In this document: positions 34,864-42,891 of the stretch, piece after piece
Layout: the number at the start of each line of letters is the position of its first letter
How positions within the stretch are numbered: position 1 is the stretch's first letter
Origin: an uncultured Bacteroidales bacterium
Lineage (GTDB): Bacteria > Bacteroidota > Bacteroidia > Bacteroidales > Muribaculaceae
Direction: 5' to 3'
DNA: 64,000 nt
Assembly (NCBI GenBank): GCA_900544535.1
Contig: UQVH01000007.1
Span: forward strand, 1-64,000
The notes under the pieces: model-generated
The model's input: only the letters and a program-made list of their open reading frames with translations
Told to the model about the DNA's origin: nothing
Databases searched by the model: none
Position numbers and translations under genes: made by a program

Positions 34864-35018
34864 TGCGCTGTCGATCGGACTCAGAAGGTGAGGGCTGATT
34901 CGTAAATAAAAAAATGTGGCCTTTGAGACTATTGAGAAAACTATTTTTAACTTTCATAAAACTTTTCGCGAACACGGTTTGTTAGATAGATAAAATTAAC
35001 AAAACCAACTATTGTTTT

Positions 35019-36074
35019 ATGAAAAAAGCGTTATTAATTATTGCAATCATGCTGGGTAGCGTGGCTGCATTTGCTCAGAGTCTCGACAAGAATGAAGCCA
35101 AACAGCTGAAGGCTTTCCTTTCTGAGCCCGCAAAAGAGGGAACCAATGCATCGGCCCTTAAAGTTTCCGACCTTAATGCAATCGCATCAATCGAAGGTGT
35201 GACCGTCGAAAACGGACATGTAACCGCCATCGAGTGGAAAGATAAGAAATTGGGTGGCACCCTCAACCTCGCCAATTTCAAAGCTCTGACCAAAGTCGAT
35301 GTCTCAAGAAACGAACTCACTTCACTCAGTGTTGCCAATTGCCCCGCGCTTACAGAACTCAATGCAAGCCGCAACAAACTTTCTCAGATTGATTTCTCCG
35401 GATGTTCAAAACTTATCTCGGTAGCAGTTTATAAGAACCGTCTGACCGAAATCGACCTTTCGAACACTCCTCTCCTTCAGACTCTGAATGTATCGAGCAA
35501 CCTGTTTGTGGAACTCAATGTTGCCAACAACTTCAACCTGAAGACCCTCAACTGCCAGGGATGCCACCTCGAATCTCTCAATGTTTCCGGCTGTACAGCT
35601 CTCAAGAACCTCTACTGCGGCTATAACAAGCTCACCACTCTCCAGCTTGTCGGTGTAGAGAATCTCCAGAACCTCAATGTCGACGACAACGAAATCTCCA
35701 ACCTGATCATCTCCGGTCTGCCTTCGCTTGCAACACTCATCTGCTCGGACAACAATATGATTTCACTCGGTGTCCGCGACTGCGGCGCTCTGCTTGACCT
35801 CGTTTGCTCTTACAATGATCTGACCACACTTTCTGTTGAAAGCTGCCCCAACCTCCAGTATGTTGACTGCTCTTACAACGACCTCACCACACTGGATCTT
35901 TCCAACCAGACTTTCCTCCAGCGTCTTATCTGCAACAACAATCAGCTGAACACTCTCGATGTATCGTTTGACCAGGCTCTTACCTATATCAACTGCCGCT
36001 ACAACACCATCATCGACTTCCGCACGATTGCCTGCAACAGCCTGCGCATGGTTGCCTGCCAGTGGAACTATTGA
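35019..36074 (+). CDS. Secreted leucine-rich-repeat protein
   Basis: The 351-residue protein has a signal peptide (MKKALLIIAIMLGSVAAFAQ), a short N-terminal helical part (about 22-75) and then about twelve repeats of roughly 21 residues of the type LxxLxCxxNxLxxLDLSxxxx, for example LQYVDCSYNDLTTLDLS. Many repeats carry a Cys in the strand position, as in internalin-J-like or BspA-type repeats of Bacteroidetes. It lacks a visible lipobox and the conserved C-terminal domain of type IX secretion, so release to periplasm or outside is open. A protein-protein or adhesion role is inferred from the fold class only. Closed by a strong hairpin at 36110-36147. Confidence 0.86.
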   Translation: MKKALLIIAIMLGSVAAFAQSLDKNEAKQLKAFLSEPAKEGTNASALKVSDLNAIASIEGVTVENGHVTAIEWKDKKLGGTLNLANFKALTKVDVSRNELTSLSVANCPALTELNASRNKLSQIDFSGCSKLISVAVYKNRLTEIDLSNTPLLQTLNVSSNLFVELNVANNFNLKTLNCQGCHLESLNVSGCTALKNLYCGYNKLTTLQLVGVENLQNLNVDDNEISNLIISGLPSLATLICSDNNMISLGVRDCGALLDLVCSYNDLTTLSVESCPNLQYVDCSYNDLTTLDLSNQTFLQRLICNNNQLNTLDVSFDQALTYINCRYNTIIDFRTIACNSLRMVACQWNY

Positions 36075-36109
36075 TAAGATATTTTACTGAATAACGCGAC
36101 ACACACATC

Positions 36110-36147
36110 CGGCCGCCCGAAAGCTATTCGAAGCTTTCGGGCGGCCG
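36110..36147. terminator. Strong hairpin between convergent LRR and GntR genes
   Basis: The 16-nt arms 36110-36125 and 36132-36147 are perfectly complementary with a 6-nt loop. The flanks (ACACACA / TTGTGT) extend the pairing. There is no classic U-run, so it may act as a bidirectional terminator or mRNA-end stabiliser. Confidence 0.72.
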
Positions 36148-36176
36148 CTTGTGTCGTGTGGCGTCTATGCAGTATG

Positions 36177-36539
36177 TCAGGAGGTTTTGGTGCGGTTGTA
36201 ATGTGCCACCACCTCGTCTATCGAAATGCCGAGGAGATCCATTTCTTTGAACAGACGGTCAAGGGCCATGTCGAAGAATTCACGGCGTCTTGCCTGATTG
36301 ACATGGTCCATTGCATCGTCTGTCAGATAGAAACCCATCCCTCGCCGCGGGACAATTATTCCCTCGCTCTGGAGATATTCATAGGCTTTAAGGACTGTAT
36401 GGCTGTTGACTGAAAGCTGGACCGAAAGCTCTCTGACAGACGGCACCCGCTCTCCTGCGGTCCAGACTCCGGTAAGAATCTGGCCGAAGCTGAAATCTAT
36501 GATCTGGCGGTAGATCGGTTTGTCAGATGTGAAATCCAT
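36177..36539 (-). CDS. GntR-family regulator, YtrA subfamily
   Basis: The 120-residue protein has the N-terminal winged helix of GntR (IYRQIIDFSFGQI, ERVPSVRELSVQLSVNSHTVLKAYEYLQ, GIIVPRRGMGFYL) and only a short helical C-terminal tail of about 45 residues. This is the YtrA layout, which typically represses an adjacent ABC transporter operon. It lies 61 bp downstream of the permease gene in the ATPase-permease-regulator order, so autoregulation of this operon is the natural reading. Ligand unknown; in Firmicutes relatives respond to cell-wall stress. Confidence 0.9.
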   Translation of the reverse strand: MDFTSDKPIYRQIIDFSFGQILTGVWTAGERVPSVRELSVQLSVNSHTVLKAYEYLQSEGIIVPRRGMGFYLTDDAMDHVNQARRREFFDMALDRLFKEMDLLGISIDEVVAHYNRTKTS

Positions 36540-36600
36540 ATATTGTGTTTGAATAGTGGGTAGTTATCATTGTTATTGAACAACCTCTGAGGTTCGGCCG

Positions 36601-37410
36601 TCAGTTTTTGGCCTGACGGGTGGCGAGGAGACGGTAGAATTTCCAGACCATGAACAGGCCGTAGAAAATACAGAGGATGCTGATCAGAATCATATATGGC
36701 GTCATCATCTGCATGATTGTGCCTGTCAGTTTCTCCGGGCTGACTCCGCTTGTGAGAGCAGTGGCGGCGAGGACGCCTCCGGTAATACCGGCGATCAGAC
36801 TGATGGCGAAGAGGACTGCTATGGCGGCGAGGATTCCTTTGATTGTGCGGTGGCGCGAAGCGCGGAACACGGTGTAAAGTCCGGTAACGATTATTGCCAA
36901 TGACTGGGAAATGCCCATAAAAATCTGATAGGTTTTGAGCGGACATTTTCTCTCTTCGCCGAGAATTTCGATCACCTCGCTTCCCATAGATGAAAGTTGT
37001 GCATATACTATATCGGTCAGATCCCAGTCTTTATTGATGAGGGTGAAGATGAAATTGAGTCCGTACCATATCCCTTCGATGACAATCGGGGCTACGATGA
37101 GCGAGAAGAGCAGATAGAACACAAACTTCTCTGATGTTTTGACCGGAAGGAGGCTCATCAGTGTGTCGTCGCGTCGCACAAATGCTATCGGGCTGAAATA
37201 CAGTGACGCGGCTATAAGTACACTCGTCATTGAATATACGGTCAAGGCATTTCCTCCGGCATGATTGACAAACTCCACCAGCAGGAAGCAAAGCGCTGTG
37301 ATTGTCGCCGAACCGATGAGATAATAGATGAGAGATTTCTTATAGAGCAGACCGATGCTCAGGCAGCGGTGCCATGAAAATTTGTCGTTGAGTTCGGATA
37401 TGGTGTCCAT
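36601..37410 (-). CDS. ABC transporter permease subunit
   Basis: The 269-residue membrane protein has about six hydrophobic helices, with a cytosolic N-terminus (MDTISELNDKFSWHRCLSIGLL). It has no similarity I can name beyond ABC-2-like permeases. It starts 18 bp after the ATPase gene, so it is the membrane partner of that ATPase. Substrate unknown; an exporter of a lipid, peptide or drug is the usual role of such YtrA-controlled pairs. Confidence 0.85.
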   Translation of the reverse strand: MDTISELNDKFSWHRCLSIGLLYKKSLIYYLIGSATITALCFLLVEFVNHAGGNALTVYSMTSVLIAASLYFSPIAFVRRDDTLMSLLPVKTSEKFVFYLLFSLIVAPIVIEGIWYGLNFIFTLINKDWDLTDIVYAQLSSMGSEVIEILGEERKCPLKTYQIFMGISQSLAIIVTGLYTVFRASRHRTIKGILAAIAVLFAISLIAGITGGVLAATALTSGVSPEKLTGTIMQMMTPYMILISILCIFYGLFMVWKFYRLLATRQAKN

Positions 37411-37428
37411 AGTCTCTGTTTTTGAAGA

Positions 37429-38259
37429 TTAATCATTGATCTTGTGGAGCAATACGTCGCGGGCGGCTGACATCAGCGCCGAGTAGAGAAGCGCATAGTT
37501 CAGATCGCTGTCCTCCTGCCCCTGATTCGGTACGATCGAGAGGAAAACCCCCGGTCCCTGTTCTGTAAAGATGGCTTCGGCCGGTGGAATCGGGGAACTC
37601 ACACAGGAAATGCGCTCGGCGATCTCCCACGTTGGGCGCGCGATCAGCAACTTGCCGCGGGAGAGGACAATCAGTCCGTCATAGAGCTCGCGCAGATCAG
37701 ATACGGTGTGGGTTGAGATGATTACGGTCTGTTCCGGCGATGTGCATCGCGCAAGCATGTTGCGGAGCGCTTTCTTTGAGTCGATGTCAAGACCGTTGGC
37801 CGGTTCGTCGAGCAGAAGGACATCGACGCCGAGTGCAATGACATAAGCTAACAGCGACTTGTGGCGCAGGCCTAAGGAGAGCTGGGTGAAAACCTCATGG
37901 CCGGTGAGATGGAAGTCTTGCAGGTTCTGGTCGAAGGTCTCTTGTGAAAAAGTAGGGTAGAAGCGGCTGTGCATTCCTGCAAACTCGCGGATAGTCTGGG
38001 CCGGAATCTCGATGGAGTCGGGGAGCATGAACACTTTTTTGAGGGTCGACGGGCACCGCTCGGTGGTCGGAGTGCCCTCCACGGTGATGGCTCCTGAGGT
38101 GGGGAAGAGGAGCCCGGCAATCAGCCGGAGGAGGGTCGTTTTGCCGGCTCCGTTTTCACCCAGCAGAAGATGGATGCCTGGTGCGATCGCAGCGGATGCG
38201 TCGTTGACAGCGGTGAAACCGCGTCGGTAGGCATAGGTCAGATGGTCGATAGTGATCAT
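37429..38259 (-). CDS. ABC transporter ATP-binding protein
   Basis: The 276-residue nucleotide-binding subunit has Walker A GENGAGKTTLLR near residue 35, the Q-loop region, the signature-like LSLGLRHKSLLAYV near 130 (LSLGL instead of LSGGQ), Walker B VLLLDEPANGLD near 155 and the switch His in ISTHTVSDL. The closest class is the ABC-2/YtrB type. The permease follows after 18 bp and the GntR regulator after that. It lies 33 bp downstream of the TraB/GumN gene on the same strand, so read-through from it is possible. Confidence 0.92.
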   Translation of the reverse strand: MITIDHLTYAYRRGFTAVNDASAAIAPGIHLLLGENGAGKTTLLRLIAGLLFPTSGAITVEGTPTTERCPSTLKKVFMLPDSIEIPAQTIREFAGMHSRFYPTFSQETFDQNLQDFHLTGHEVFTQLSLGLRHKSLLAYVIALGVDVLLLDEPANGLDIDSKKALRNMLARCTSPEQTVIISTHTVSDLRELYDGLIVLSRGKLLIARPTWEIAERISCVSSPIPPAEAIFTEQGPGVFLSIVPNQGQEDSDLNYALLYSALMSAARDVLLHKIND

Positions 38260-38292
38260 GGTTTATATATTATATATGTGTAAGTTGAAGCG

Positions 38293-39174
38293 TTATTTTA
38301 CAGGATCGACCGAGTAACCGTTTTTGCGCAGCAGACTGATGAGACCTGCGTCACCTGGCAGATGACCGGCTCCTACGGCGATAAATACCGAGGCTGTCGG
38401 GAGCAGACCTGCCATTACGCGCATCCAGTTTGCGTTGCGGCGGTTGATCATGCGTTCTGTCCATTCTTCCGATGCTCCGTTGGCGGGATCTTCCATGAGA
38501 GCGAGCATAGCATTGAGATCGCCTGACAGATATGCTTGGGCGAGTTTTTTCGCCATTCCTGCGGCCTGATCGTCATGGCGCACCATATCCATGAGATTTT
38601 CAGCCTGTTCGATGATTGATGAGCCGAAAAGGGCGTTGCACTGGTCCTGAATGGTTTCGAATCCTCCGATCTCCTTACCGAGTGCGGCGCCGCGTTTCTG
38701 GATTTCGCCGTCGAGCTGCTGCTGCGGATTGAAGTTCGGGAAAATTGTCTGACTCTGCATGAGTGCTAAAAGAGTAGACAGCATTGCGGGCTTGAGCTGT
38801 GCGAACTGATTGGCGGAACCCATCGGACCCATGTAGCGTTTGAGCATAGTGTTGAGTGAGTCGATCTGTGCCGGTGCGAGCACTGTGGTCAGAAGGCTGT
38901 CCTGCGGAGCCATTGCGTAGCCCATCATTACTTGCTGCGACTGAGGTGCGGTTGCTTCCGACATGATCATTTCACCGTAGATTTTATCGACGTTCGCGAT
39001 GGCATCGTTCATGCCGGGGACGCTGTCAATGACTGACACCGGTGCTATGTGGTGTGTACCGAAAAGATAGGAAGGTTTTTCAAGTCCGTTGCCCGAAATT
39101 TTCCAAAGTAACTGAGCGTTTACACTGACGGCTGTGACGATAAGGAGAAGGAGAGAAAAAATTGTTTTTTTCAT
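38293..39174 (-). CDS. TraB/GumN family protein, exported
   Basis: The 293-residue protein has a signal peptide (MKKTIFSLLLLIVTAVSVNAQ) and the TraB/GumN (Tiki-like) fold. LLWKISGNG then SYLFGTHHIAP carries the GTHH metal motif, a Glu-containing EMIMSEA block follows, and the C-terminal block VFIAVGAGHLPGDAGLISLLRKNGY has the second conserved GxGHL. Homologues in animals are metalloproteases and the bacterial role is unknown. No lipobox. A promoter with 19-bp spacing lies about 95-125 bp upstream. Confidence 0.9.
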   Translation of the reverse strand: MKKTIFSLLLLIVTAVSVNAQLLWKISGNGLEKPSYLFGTHHIAPVSVIDSVPGMNDAIANVDKIYGEMIMSEATAPQSQQVMMGYAMAPQDSLLTTVLAPAQIDSLNTMLKRYMGPMGSANQFAQLKPAMLSTLLALMQSQTIFPNFNPQQQLDGEIQKRGAALGKEIGGFETIQDQCNALFGSSIIEQAENLMDMVRHDDQAAGMAKKLAQAYLSGDLNAMLALMEDPANGASEEWTERMINRRNANWMRVMAGLLPTASVFIAVGAGHLPGDAGLISLLRKNGYSVDPVK

Positions 39175-39266
39175 TGTCTTGAGAGAATGAATGGGTTTAT
39201 AGATGATAGTTGTTGTTCGTGAAAATGTGTTGGTGTATTTTAGTGTTGTACATTACTAACACACCG

Positions 39267-39297
39267 CAAAGGTATGGATGTTTTTTTATTCGGCAAA
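39267..39297 (-). promoter_or_regulatory. Promoter of the TraB/GumN gene
   Basis: On the minus strand TTTG (39294-39297) and TACCTTTG (39267-39274) are 19 bp apart. The leader contains an imperfect inverted repeat (39226-39234 with 39255-39263). Confidence 0.65.
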
Positions 39298-39318
39298 ATT
39301 TTTTAGGAAAAATTTCGC

Positions 39319-39326
39319 TAACTTTG
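39319..39326 (+). promoter_or_regulatory. Candidate -7 element for the YczE-like gene
   Basis: TAACTTTG on the plus strand fits the -7 consensus. The -33 position reads AAAA, so the match is half-site only. It would start transcription near 39333, before the small leader ORF and the YczE-like gene. Confidence 0.4.
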
Positions 39327-39349
39327 CAAAAAAATTGGAGGCGCTTTGA

Positions 39350-39454
39350 TTGTTCGATATTGAAGCACCTTTGGACAGTCTGTCTGGAAAGGCTGCTCCT
39401 TTTGCTGTATCAAAAGCGGATTTGAAGAGAACAATAATAAAGAAAGGAATATAG
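39350..39454 (+). CDS. Possible 34-residue leader ORF upstream of the YczE-like gene
   Basis: A TTG-initiated frame of 34 codons reads LFDIEAPLDSLSGKAAPF... and ends in a basic KRTIIKKGI, with the stop only 3 bp before the next ATG. Composition is protein-like (acidic start, basic end), unlike the AT-rich DNA around it. No ATG is present. It may be a leader peptide, a remnant, or chance; I do not recognise it. Confidence 0.25.
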   Translation: MFDIEAPLDSLSGKAAPFAVSKADLKRTIIKKGI

Positions 39455-39457
39455 AAT

Positions 39458-40126
39458 ATGAAAAATTGGATTATCAGGTATGCGGTTTTCATTATCGGTT
39501 TGTATTTTCTGACATTAGGTGTAGTTCTGATAATACGTTCGTCGCTGGGGACCTCGCCGATTTCAAGTTTTTCATATGTGTTGAGTCTCAACACTCCGCT
39601 GACTCTCGGAATGGCCACATTTCTGCTCAATATGATGCTGATAGGAGGTCAGTTCTGGTTTCTTAGAGGCATAGGCACACGGCGAGACTATATGGAAATC
39701 ATGATGCAGATACCGTTTTCACTGCTTTTTTCAGTGTTTCTTGATCTCAACATGTGGATGCTCAAATGGATGACTCCACCTTCTTATATATGGTCGCTGG
39801 CTCTTCTTGCCGTCGGCTGTCTGATTCAGGCTTTCGGTGTGGCTTTGGAAATGAAGCCCAATGTCGTGGCTATGAGTGGCGAAGGGTTTGTGAAATACGC
39901 CTCACGGCGTTTCGGCAAGGATTTCGGTCGGGTCAAGGTGATGACCGATGTCGGTCTGGTGCTTCTTGCTGTGGTGACTTCACTTGTCATGGCTCATAAG
40001 ATCATCGGAGTCCGCGAGGGCACCGTAGTGGCCGCTCTCGGAGTCGGATTGCTTGTCTCTCTGATCAACACACGTCTGATCAACAGGATTCCTGTCCATA
40101 AGATTGTAGAAAGAATAAAATATTGA
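39458..40126 (+). CDS. YczE/YitT-like integral membrane protein
   Basis: The 222-residue protein has five or six hydrophobic helices. Its N-terminus (WIIRYAVFIIGLYFLTLGVVLIIRS followed by SLGTSPISSFSYVLS) resembles the YczE/YyaS family of membrane proteins, which has a conserved small-residue LGTSP motif after the first helix. A second family-like block is CLIQAFGVALEMKPNVV and GEGFVKYASRRFGKDFGRVKVMTD (two pieces). Function is unknown. maf follows after 28 bp and may be co-transcribed. Confidence 0.82.
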   Translation: MKNWIIRYAVFIIGLYFLTLGVVLIIRSSLGTSPISSFSYVLSLNTPLTLGMATFLLNMMLIGGQFWFLRGIGTRRDYMEIMMQIPFSLLFSVFLDLNMWMLKWMTPPSYIWSLALLAVGCLIQAFGVALEMKPNVVAMSGEGFVKYASRRFGKDFGRVKVMTDVGLVLLAVVTSLVMAHKIIGVREGTVVAALGVGLLVSLINTRLINRIPVHKIVERIKY

Positions 40127-40154
40127 TCTCACACCCGATAAAAAGCAAAGAGCT

Positions 40155-40745
40155 ATGTTTCACCCACTTGAAAATCTTCGTGACTATGATGTGATTCTTG
40201 CCAGCGGATCGCCCCGCCGTAAGGAACTGTTGGAAATGCTCGACATAGATTTCAGGGTAGATACTTCATATCCGGTTGACGAGGTGGTCCCTGAAGGGTT
40301 GTGTGCCGAGGATGTCCCTGCCTATCTTTCGCGTCTCAAAGCCTCGGCCTATCCGCTGGAGGCGGGAGACAATAAGTTAGTCATCACAGCTGATACCGTT
40401 GTGATTATTGATGGTGAGGTATTGGGTAAACCTGCCGATGAGGCTGATGCCTGCCGGATGCTTGCGCGCTTGCAGGGAAGAGAGCAGAAAGTTGTCACCG
40501 GAGTGACGGTCCGTACGGCTGAGGGTTCGCAGACGTTTTCTGCTGAATCATCGGTGGAATTTGCTCCGCTGACTGAGGAAGAAATCGCTTTTTATATCCG
40601 CAAATACAAGCCATTGGACAAGGCCGGAGCTTATGGAATCCAGGAATGGATCGGAGCCGCCGGCATCAAGGGTATCTCCGGAAGTTTCTACAATGTGATG
40701 GGGCTTCCCGTGCAGCGCCTTTATTCGCTGTTAAAGACTGTCTGA
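40155..40745 (+). CDS. maf: Maf-family nucleotide pyrophosphatase
   Basis: This cytosolic enzyme hydrolyses non-canonical or modified NTPs (dTTP/UTP/m5UTP in the YhdE-type group) to monophosphates. The 196-residue protein has the Maf signature LASGSPRRKELLEML near residue 15, the catalytic ITADTVVIIDGEVLGKP block near 76, and GYGIQEWIG-like AYGIQEWIGAAGIKGISGSFYNV near 157. Length is normal. Its 3-prime end overlaps the convergent ATP-grasp-like gene by 15 bp. Confidence 0.94.
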   Translation: MFHPLENLRDYDVILASGSPRRKELLEMLDIDFRVDTSYPVDEVVPEGLCAEDVPAYLSRLKASAYPLEAGDNKLVITADTVVIIDGEVLGKPADEADACRMLARLQGREQKVVTGVTVRTAEGSQTFSAESSVEFAPLTEEEIAFYIRKYKPLDKAGAYGIQEWIGAAGIKGISGSFYNVMGLPVQRLYSLLKTV

Positions 40746-41813
40746 TACAGGTGTAAGACTCAGAGTGAAACCGTCGGTAGGCGGCAGAAGTATTGTTGCA
40801 TTCCCGCAAATCTCTGTTTCCCGTCCGTGATGCCAGGCAAGCAGACGAATGTCCCGGACCGACAGCCGCTCGCAGATTTTCATAGCCGCGACTCCCATTG
40901 TCATGCGCAGATTAAGCTCTACGCAAGGCATTAGTTTCATGAGTCCGTTTTCGCAATAGGCCATCATGTCGATGCCGAGCCATCCCTCATAGTCCGTAGC
41001 GAGTAAGTCGGTGAGTATCGTCTCCAATTTGGCGGCGACATGGTCGAGTGTTCCGGGTGCGATGAATTTCGAAATTATGGCTTTGAGCATGTCTTGTGGA
41101 GCTACGATATTTCCGCTGTACATTCCCCGCGCCTCGGCTTTGAATACCGACCATCCTTTGAAAACGACCCGGCCGTTTCCGGCATGAAACAGAGCCGCGA
41201 AGTCGAGCCGTTTGTCAAGTCCGCGCTCGATCATGACGCTTCCCTGACGGTGGATTATTCCCTCGGCGCGTTTCCGCAGAGCATTCCCGTCAAGGGAACG
41301 GGCGCAGAATACCCCGCGGCCGCTTCCTGACCATGGTGATTTAATGAAGCATCCGGGATTGCGGCGTTCGAGTTCCACGGCCACGTTTGCATCCGTTGTT
41401 TCCACCGGCAGCGGATAGTCCGCACCGAGTTCTTGCAGAATTCTGATGCTCATGCGTCTGTGGCTGAGGTCGCGCAGGCGTCCGATATGGCTGTCGGAAG
41501 GCAAAAAGCGTCCGTCGACTCCGGCATTAAGAAACTGACGCTTCGCATCAAGGCTCCATCCCCAGGGGGCAGCTTCAATCCGCTCCGCATTTCCATCGTA
41601 AATTTTCCCGTAAAGTCCGAACGAATCCCGCAGCCGTTCGGCATCGGGAGCCATCGGGGCCGGAGCCAAGATCCGGTCCTCCTCCTCGGCCCACCATAAT
41701 GGCAGCAGAGCCCCTGCGTGGTGTATGGCCGCCGCATGAGGCGGGGGTGTATAGTTGCGGCAGCCCAGACCGAGCGCCAGATCGTTTTCAGGATTGAAAA
41801 GATGGAGTTTCAC
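40731..41813 (-). CDS. ATP-grasp-like conserved protein, unknown function
   Basis: The protein of about 360 residues (GTG start at 41813) begins VKLHLFNPENDLALGLGCRNYTPPP in the form KLHLFNPENDL..YTPPP, a conserved opening I associate with Bacteroidales hypothetical proteins. The middle and end look like an ATP-grasp fold: CFIKSPWSGSGRGVF (nucleotide-binding strand and Gly loop, near 160), MIERGLDKRLDFAALF, a YSGNIVAP block and a terminal CVELNLRMTMG metal-binding-like block. A longer ATG start at 41861 would add 16 residues but lies on top of a TACCTTTG -7 box (41859-41866), so the GTG is preferred. Substrate unknown; ATP-dependent carboxylate-amine ligation is the class activity. Confidence 0.7.
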   Translation of the reverse strand: MKLHLFNPENDLALGLGCRNYTPPPHAAAIHHAGALLPLWWAEEEDRILAPAPMAPDAERLRDSFGLYGKIYDGNAERIEAAPWGWSLDAKRQFLNAGVDGRFLPSDSHIGRLRDLSHRRMSIRILQELGADYPLPVETTDANVAVELERRNPGCFIKSPWSGSGRGVFCARSLDGNALRKRAEGIIHRQGSVMIERGLDKRLDFAALFHAGNGRVVFKGWSVFKAEARGMYSGNIVAPQDMLKAIISKFIAPGTLDHVAAKLETILTDLLATDYEGWLGIDMMAYCENGLMKLMPCVELNLRMTMGVAAMKICERLSVRDIRLLAWHHGRETEICGNATILLPPTDGFTLSLTPVSDSL

Positions 41814-41893
41814 GGATAAAATCGGCGAATTTTGAGTTTCAATGCTTGCTTGAAAGAACAAAGGTAGTCAATATTGTTGTTATAATAAAAACT

Positions 41894-42865
41894 ATGAAAA
41901 ATATGGCAAAGACATCGACCGCCCCCGACCTGCGGCCACGTTCGGCAGGCGAACTGATAAAGGGCAACTTATTTATCCTGCTTTCAACTATTTTTTTCAG
42001 CGTCAATATTCCGGTGGCCAAGATTCTGATCCCCGACTGGATGTCATCGGTCGATCTGACACTTTTCCGCCTCCTCGGCGGTTGCATACTGATGTGGATT
42101 GCCTCGGTCTTTGTCAGGACCGAACGGATTGCCCGTCATGATTATCTTCGCATATTTCTCGGCGGCGCGTTGGGCCTGTTCTGCTTCATGTATCTCTTCA
42201 ACCTGTCGCTGCGCTACGGCGATCCGATCGACATTTCGATTATCATGACCTTCCCGCCGGTGTTTGTAATCCTGATAGGTATACTTTTTCAGCATCGCCG
42301 CGCCACATGGCTTGAAATCGGCGGAGTCATCACGGCCTTTGCCGGAGCTGTCATCGTCATAGCCTCGGAGCATGGTGGTGAGAAGGGTTCCGACAATCTG
42401 CTTGGCGATCTTCTTGCCTTTGCCTCGACGCTCTGCTATGCGTTCTACCTTGTGATACTTGAGCGTCCGATGCGTACTTACCGGCCTGTGTCGATGTTGC
42501 GCTGGGTTTTTCTGATGTCTTGTATTCCGGCGGTATTTCTATTGCCGTCGCTGCCTCACGCCGAAATTTTCCACTCGTCCGACTGGCTGCCGTGGACCTG
42601 CATTGCATTCGTGCTCCTGTGCCCGACATTTCTGTCTTATTTTCTGATAAATCCGGCCGAGAAACTGATCGGCAGCGAACTGGTGTCGATGTATCAGTAT
42701 TTTCTTCCCGTCGTGGCCACGATTGCCTCTGTCATAATGAAAGTGGCCACAATCCGGTGGTTCCAGATTGCGGCCATGGTGTTTATTGTTGCCGGAATGG
42801 TGATGACTGACATTGCCAAACGGCATCAGCGCCTTCAGGGAGCCTCGGCATCCCGGCAGAAATGA
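41894..42865 (+). CDS. EamA-family (DMT) transporter
   Basis: The 323-residue membrane protein has about ten helices arranged as two EamA repeats (about 25-160 and 175-315). Family features include the first-helix NLFILLSTIFFSVNIPVAKILI and GDPIDISIIMTFPPVFVILIG in the form DISIIMTFPP, plus the LIGSELVSMYQYFLPV block in the second repeat. DMT proteins usually export amino acids or metabolites; substrate unknown. The ATG at 41894 is preferred over 41846. It is divergent from the ATP-grasp-like gene and convergent with the C1 peptidase gene. Confidence 0.9.
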   Translation: MKNMAKTSTAPDLRPRSAGELIKGNLFILLSTIFFSVNIPVAKILIPDWMSSVDLTLFRLLGGCILMWIASVFVRTERIARHDYLRIFLGGALGLFCFMYLFNLSLRYGDPIDISIIMTFPPVFVILIGILFQHRRATWLEIGGVITAFAGAVIVIASEHGGEKGSDNLLGDLLAFASTLCYAFYLVILERPMRTYRPVSMLRWVFLMSCIPAVFLLPSLPHAEIFHSSDWLPWTCIAFVLLCPTFLSYFLINPAEKLIGSELVSMYQYFLPVVATIASVIMKVATIRWFQIAAMVFIVAGMVMTDIAKRHQRLQGASASRQK

Positions 42866-42891
42866 TCTTTGTATCGTTGCCTGGATGGAGA

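Noticed and set aside
39210..39425. 71-residue plus-strand frame in the TraB-YczE spacer
   Set aside because: It crosses two promoter-like elements, is Cys/Trp/Leu-rich without a pattern, and has no ribosome-binding context.
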